Assembly: GCA_028697875.1 (NCBI GenBank)
Contig: JAQVEQ010000172.1
Coordinates: 1 to 5,918, forward strand
Length of the DNA: 5,918 nt
DNA from: Novosphingobium sp.
GTDB lineage: Bacteria > Pseudomonadota > Alphaproteobacteria > Sphingomonadales > Sphingomonadaceae
Direction of reading: 5' to 3'
Under the pieces are notes generated by a model. It saw nothing but the letters and a program-made list of their open reading frames with translations. It searched no databases and had not been told where the DNA came from. The translations under genes were made by a program, and so were the position numbers. Below are positions 5,833 through 5,918 of the stretch, piece by piece (within the stretch, counting starts at the first letter, position 1; the number at the start of each line of letters is the position of its first letter).

Positions 5833-5918
5833 ATGTCATTGCCCCAGATTGTCGTCCTCGGCGCGGGACTTGGCGGTACTATCGCAGCCTACGAAATCCG
5901 CGATGCGGTGAAAGGGAA
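5833..5918 (+). CDS. FAD-dependent oxidoreductase, sulfide:quinone oxidoreductase-like (5' end only)
   Basis: Only 28 codons are inside the window. The product starts MSLPQIVVLGAGLGGTIAAY and continues EIRDAVKG. The segment VVLGAGLGGTIAAYEIRD is a beta-strand, GxGxxG loop and helix at the extreme N-terminus, as in the FAD-binding fold of sulfide:quinone oxidoreductases and flavocytochrome c sulfide dehydrogenases. The GAGLGGT wording and the missing leader sequence favour the SQR-like group over other disulfide-reductase flavoproteins, but 28 residues cannot settle this. If correct, the protein oxidises sulfide at the membrane and passes electrons to quinone, producing persulfide or polysulfide. 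It is divergent from the rhodanese-efflux operon with 141 bases between the start codons, so shared control is likely. The cysteines that would confirm SQR activity are beyond the right edge. Confidence 0.75.
   Translation, partial: MSLPQIVVLGAGLGGTIAAYEIRDAVKG

Overview
The window is high-GC bacterial DNA in which most of the sequence sits in one leftward gene cluster. The GC-rich codon use, the overlapping gene junctions and the mix of gene families fit an alphaproteobacterium, plausibly a sphingomonad. That placement is an inference from overall character; no marker gene is present.

Layout from left to right. (1) 1-446, minus strand: the 5' part of a Baeyer-Villiger/flavin monooxygenase gene that runs off the left edge, with a long N-terminal extension like that of 4-hydroxyacetophenone monooxygenase. 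(2) 447-798: a gene-free stretch of about 350 bases. It holds a strikingly AT-rich island with two direct repeats 28 bp apart, plus several inverted repeats, just upstream of the monooxygenase. (3) 799-5691, minus strand: a four-gene operon, in transcription order a single-domain rhodanese, a lipoprotein membrane fusion protein, an RND efflux permease of 1080 residues, and an ArsR-family repressor. The last two junctions are 4-base ATGA overlaps and the first gap is 23 bases. (4) 5692-5832: a divergent control region with two overlapping promoter-like sequences and two inverted repeats. (5) 5833-5918, plus strand: the first 28 codons of a FAD-dependent oxidoreductase resembling sulfide:quinone oxidoreductases.

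Most likely these genes act together. The repressor has the cysteine placement of the BigR/SqrR persulfide sensors rather than a classic metal site. The rhodanese has an intact active-site cysteine. The divergent gene looks like a sulfide-oxidising flavoprotein. This suggests a sulfide/persulfide-responsive module in which sulfide oxidation, sulfane-sulfur transfer and an RND pump are controlled together from one shared intergenic region. The pump's substrate cannot be read from the sequence. No outer-membrane channel gene is present in the window. No RNA gene, CRISPR array or mobile element was seen.
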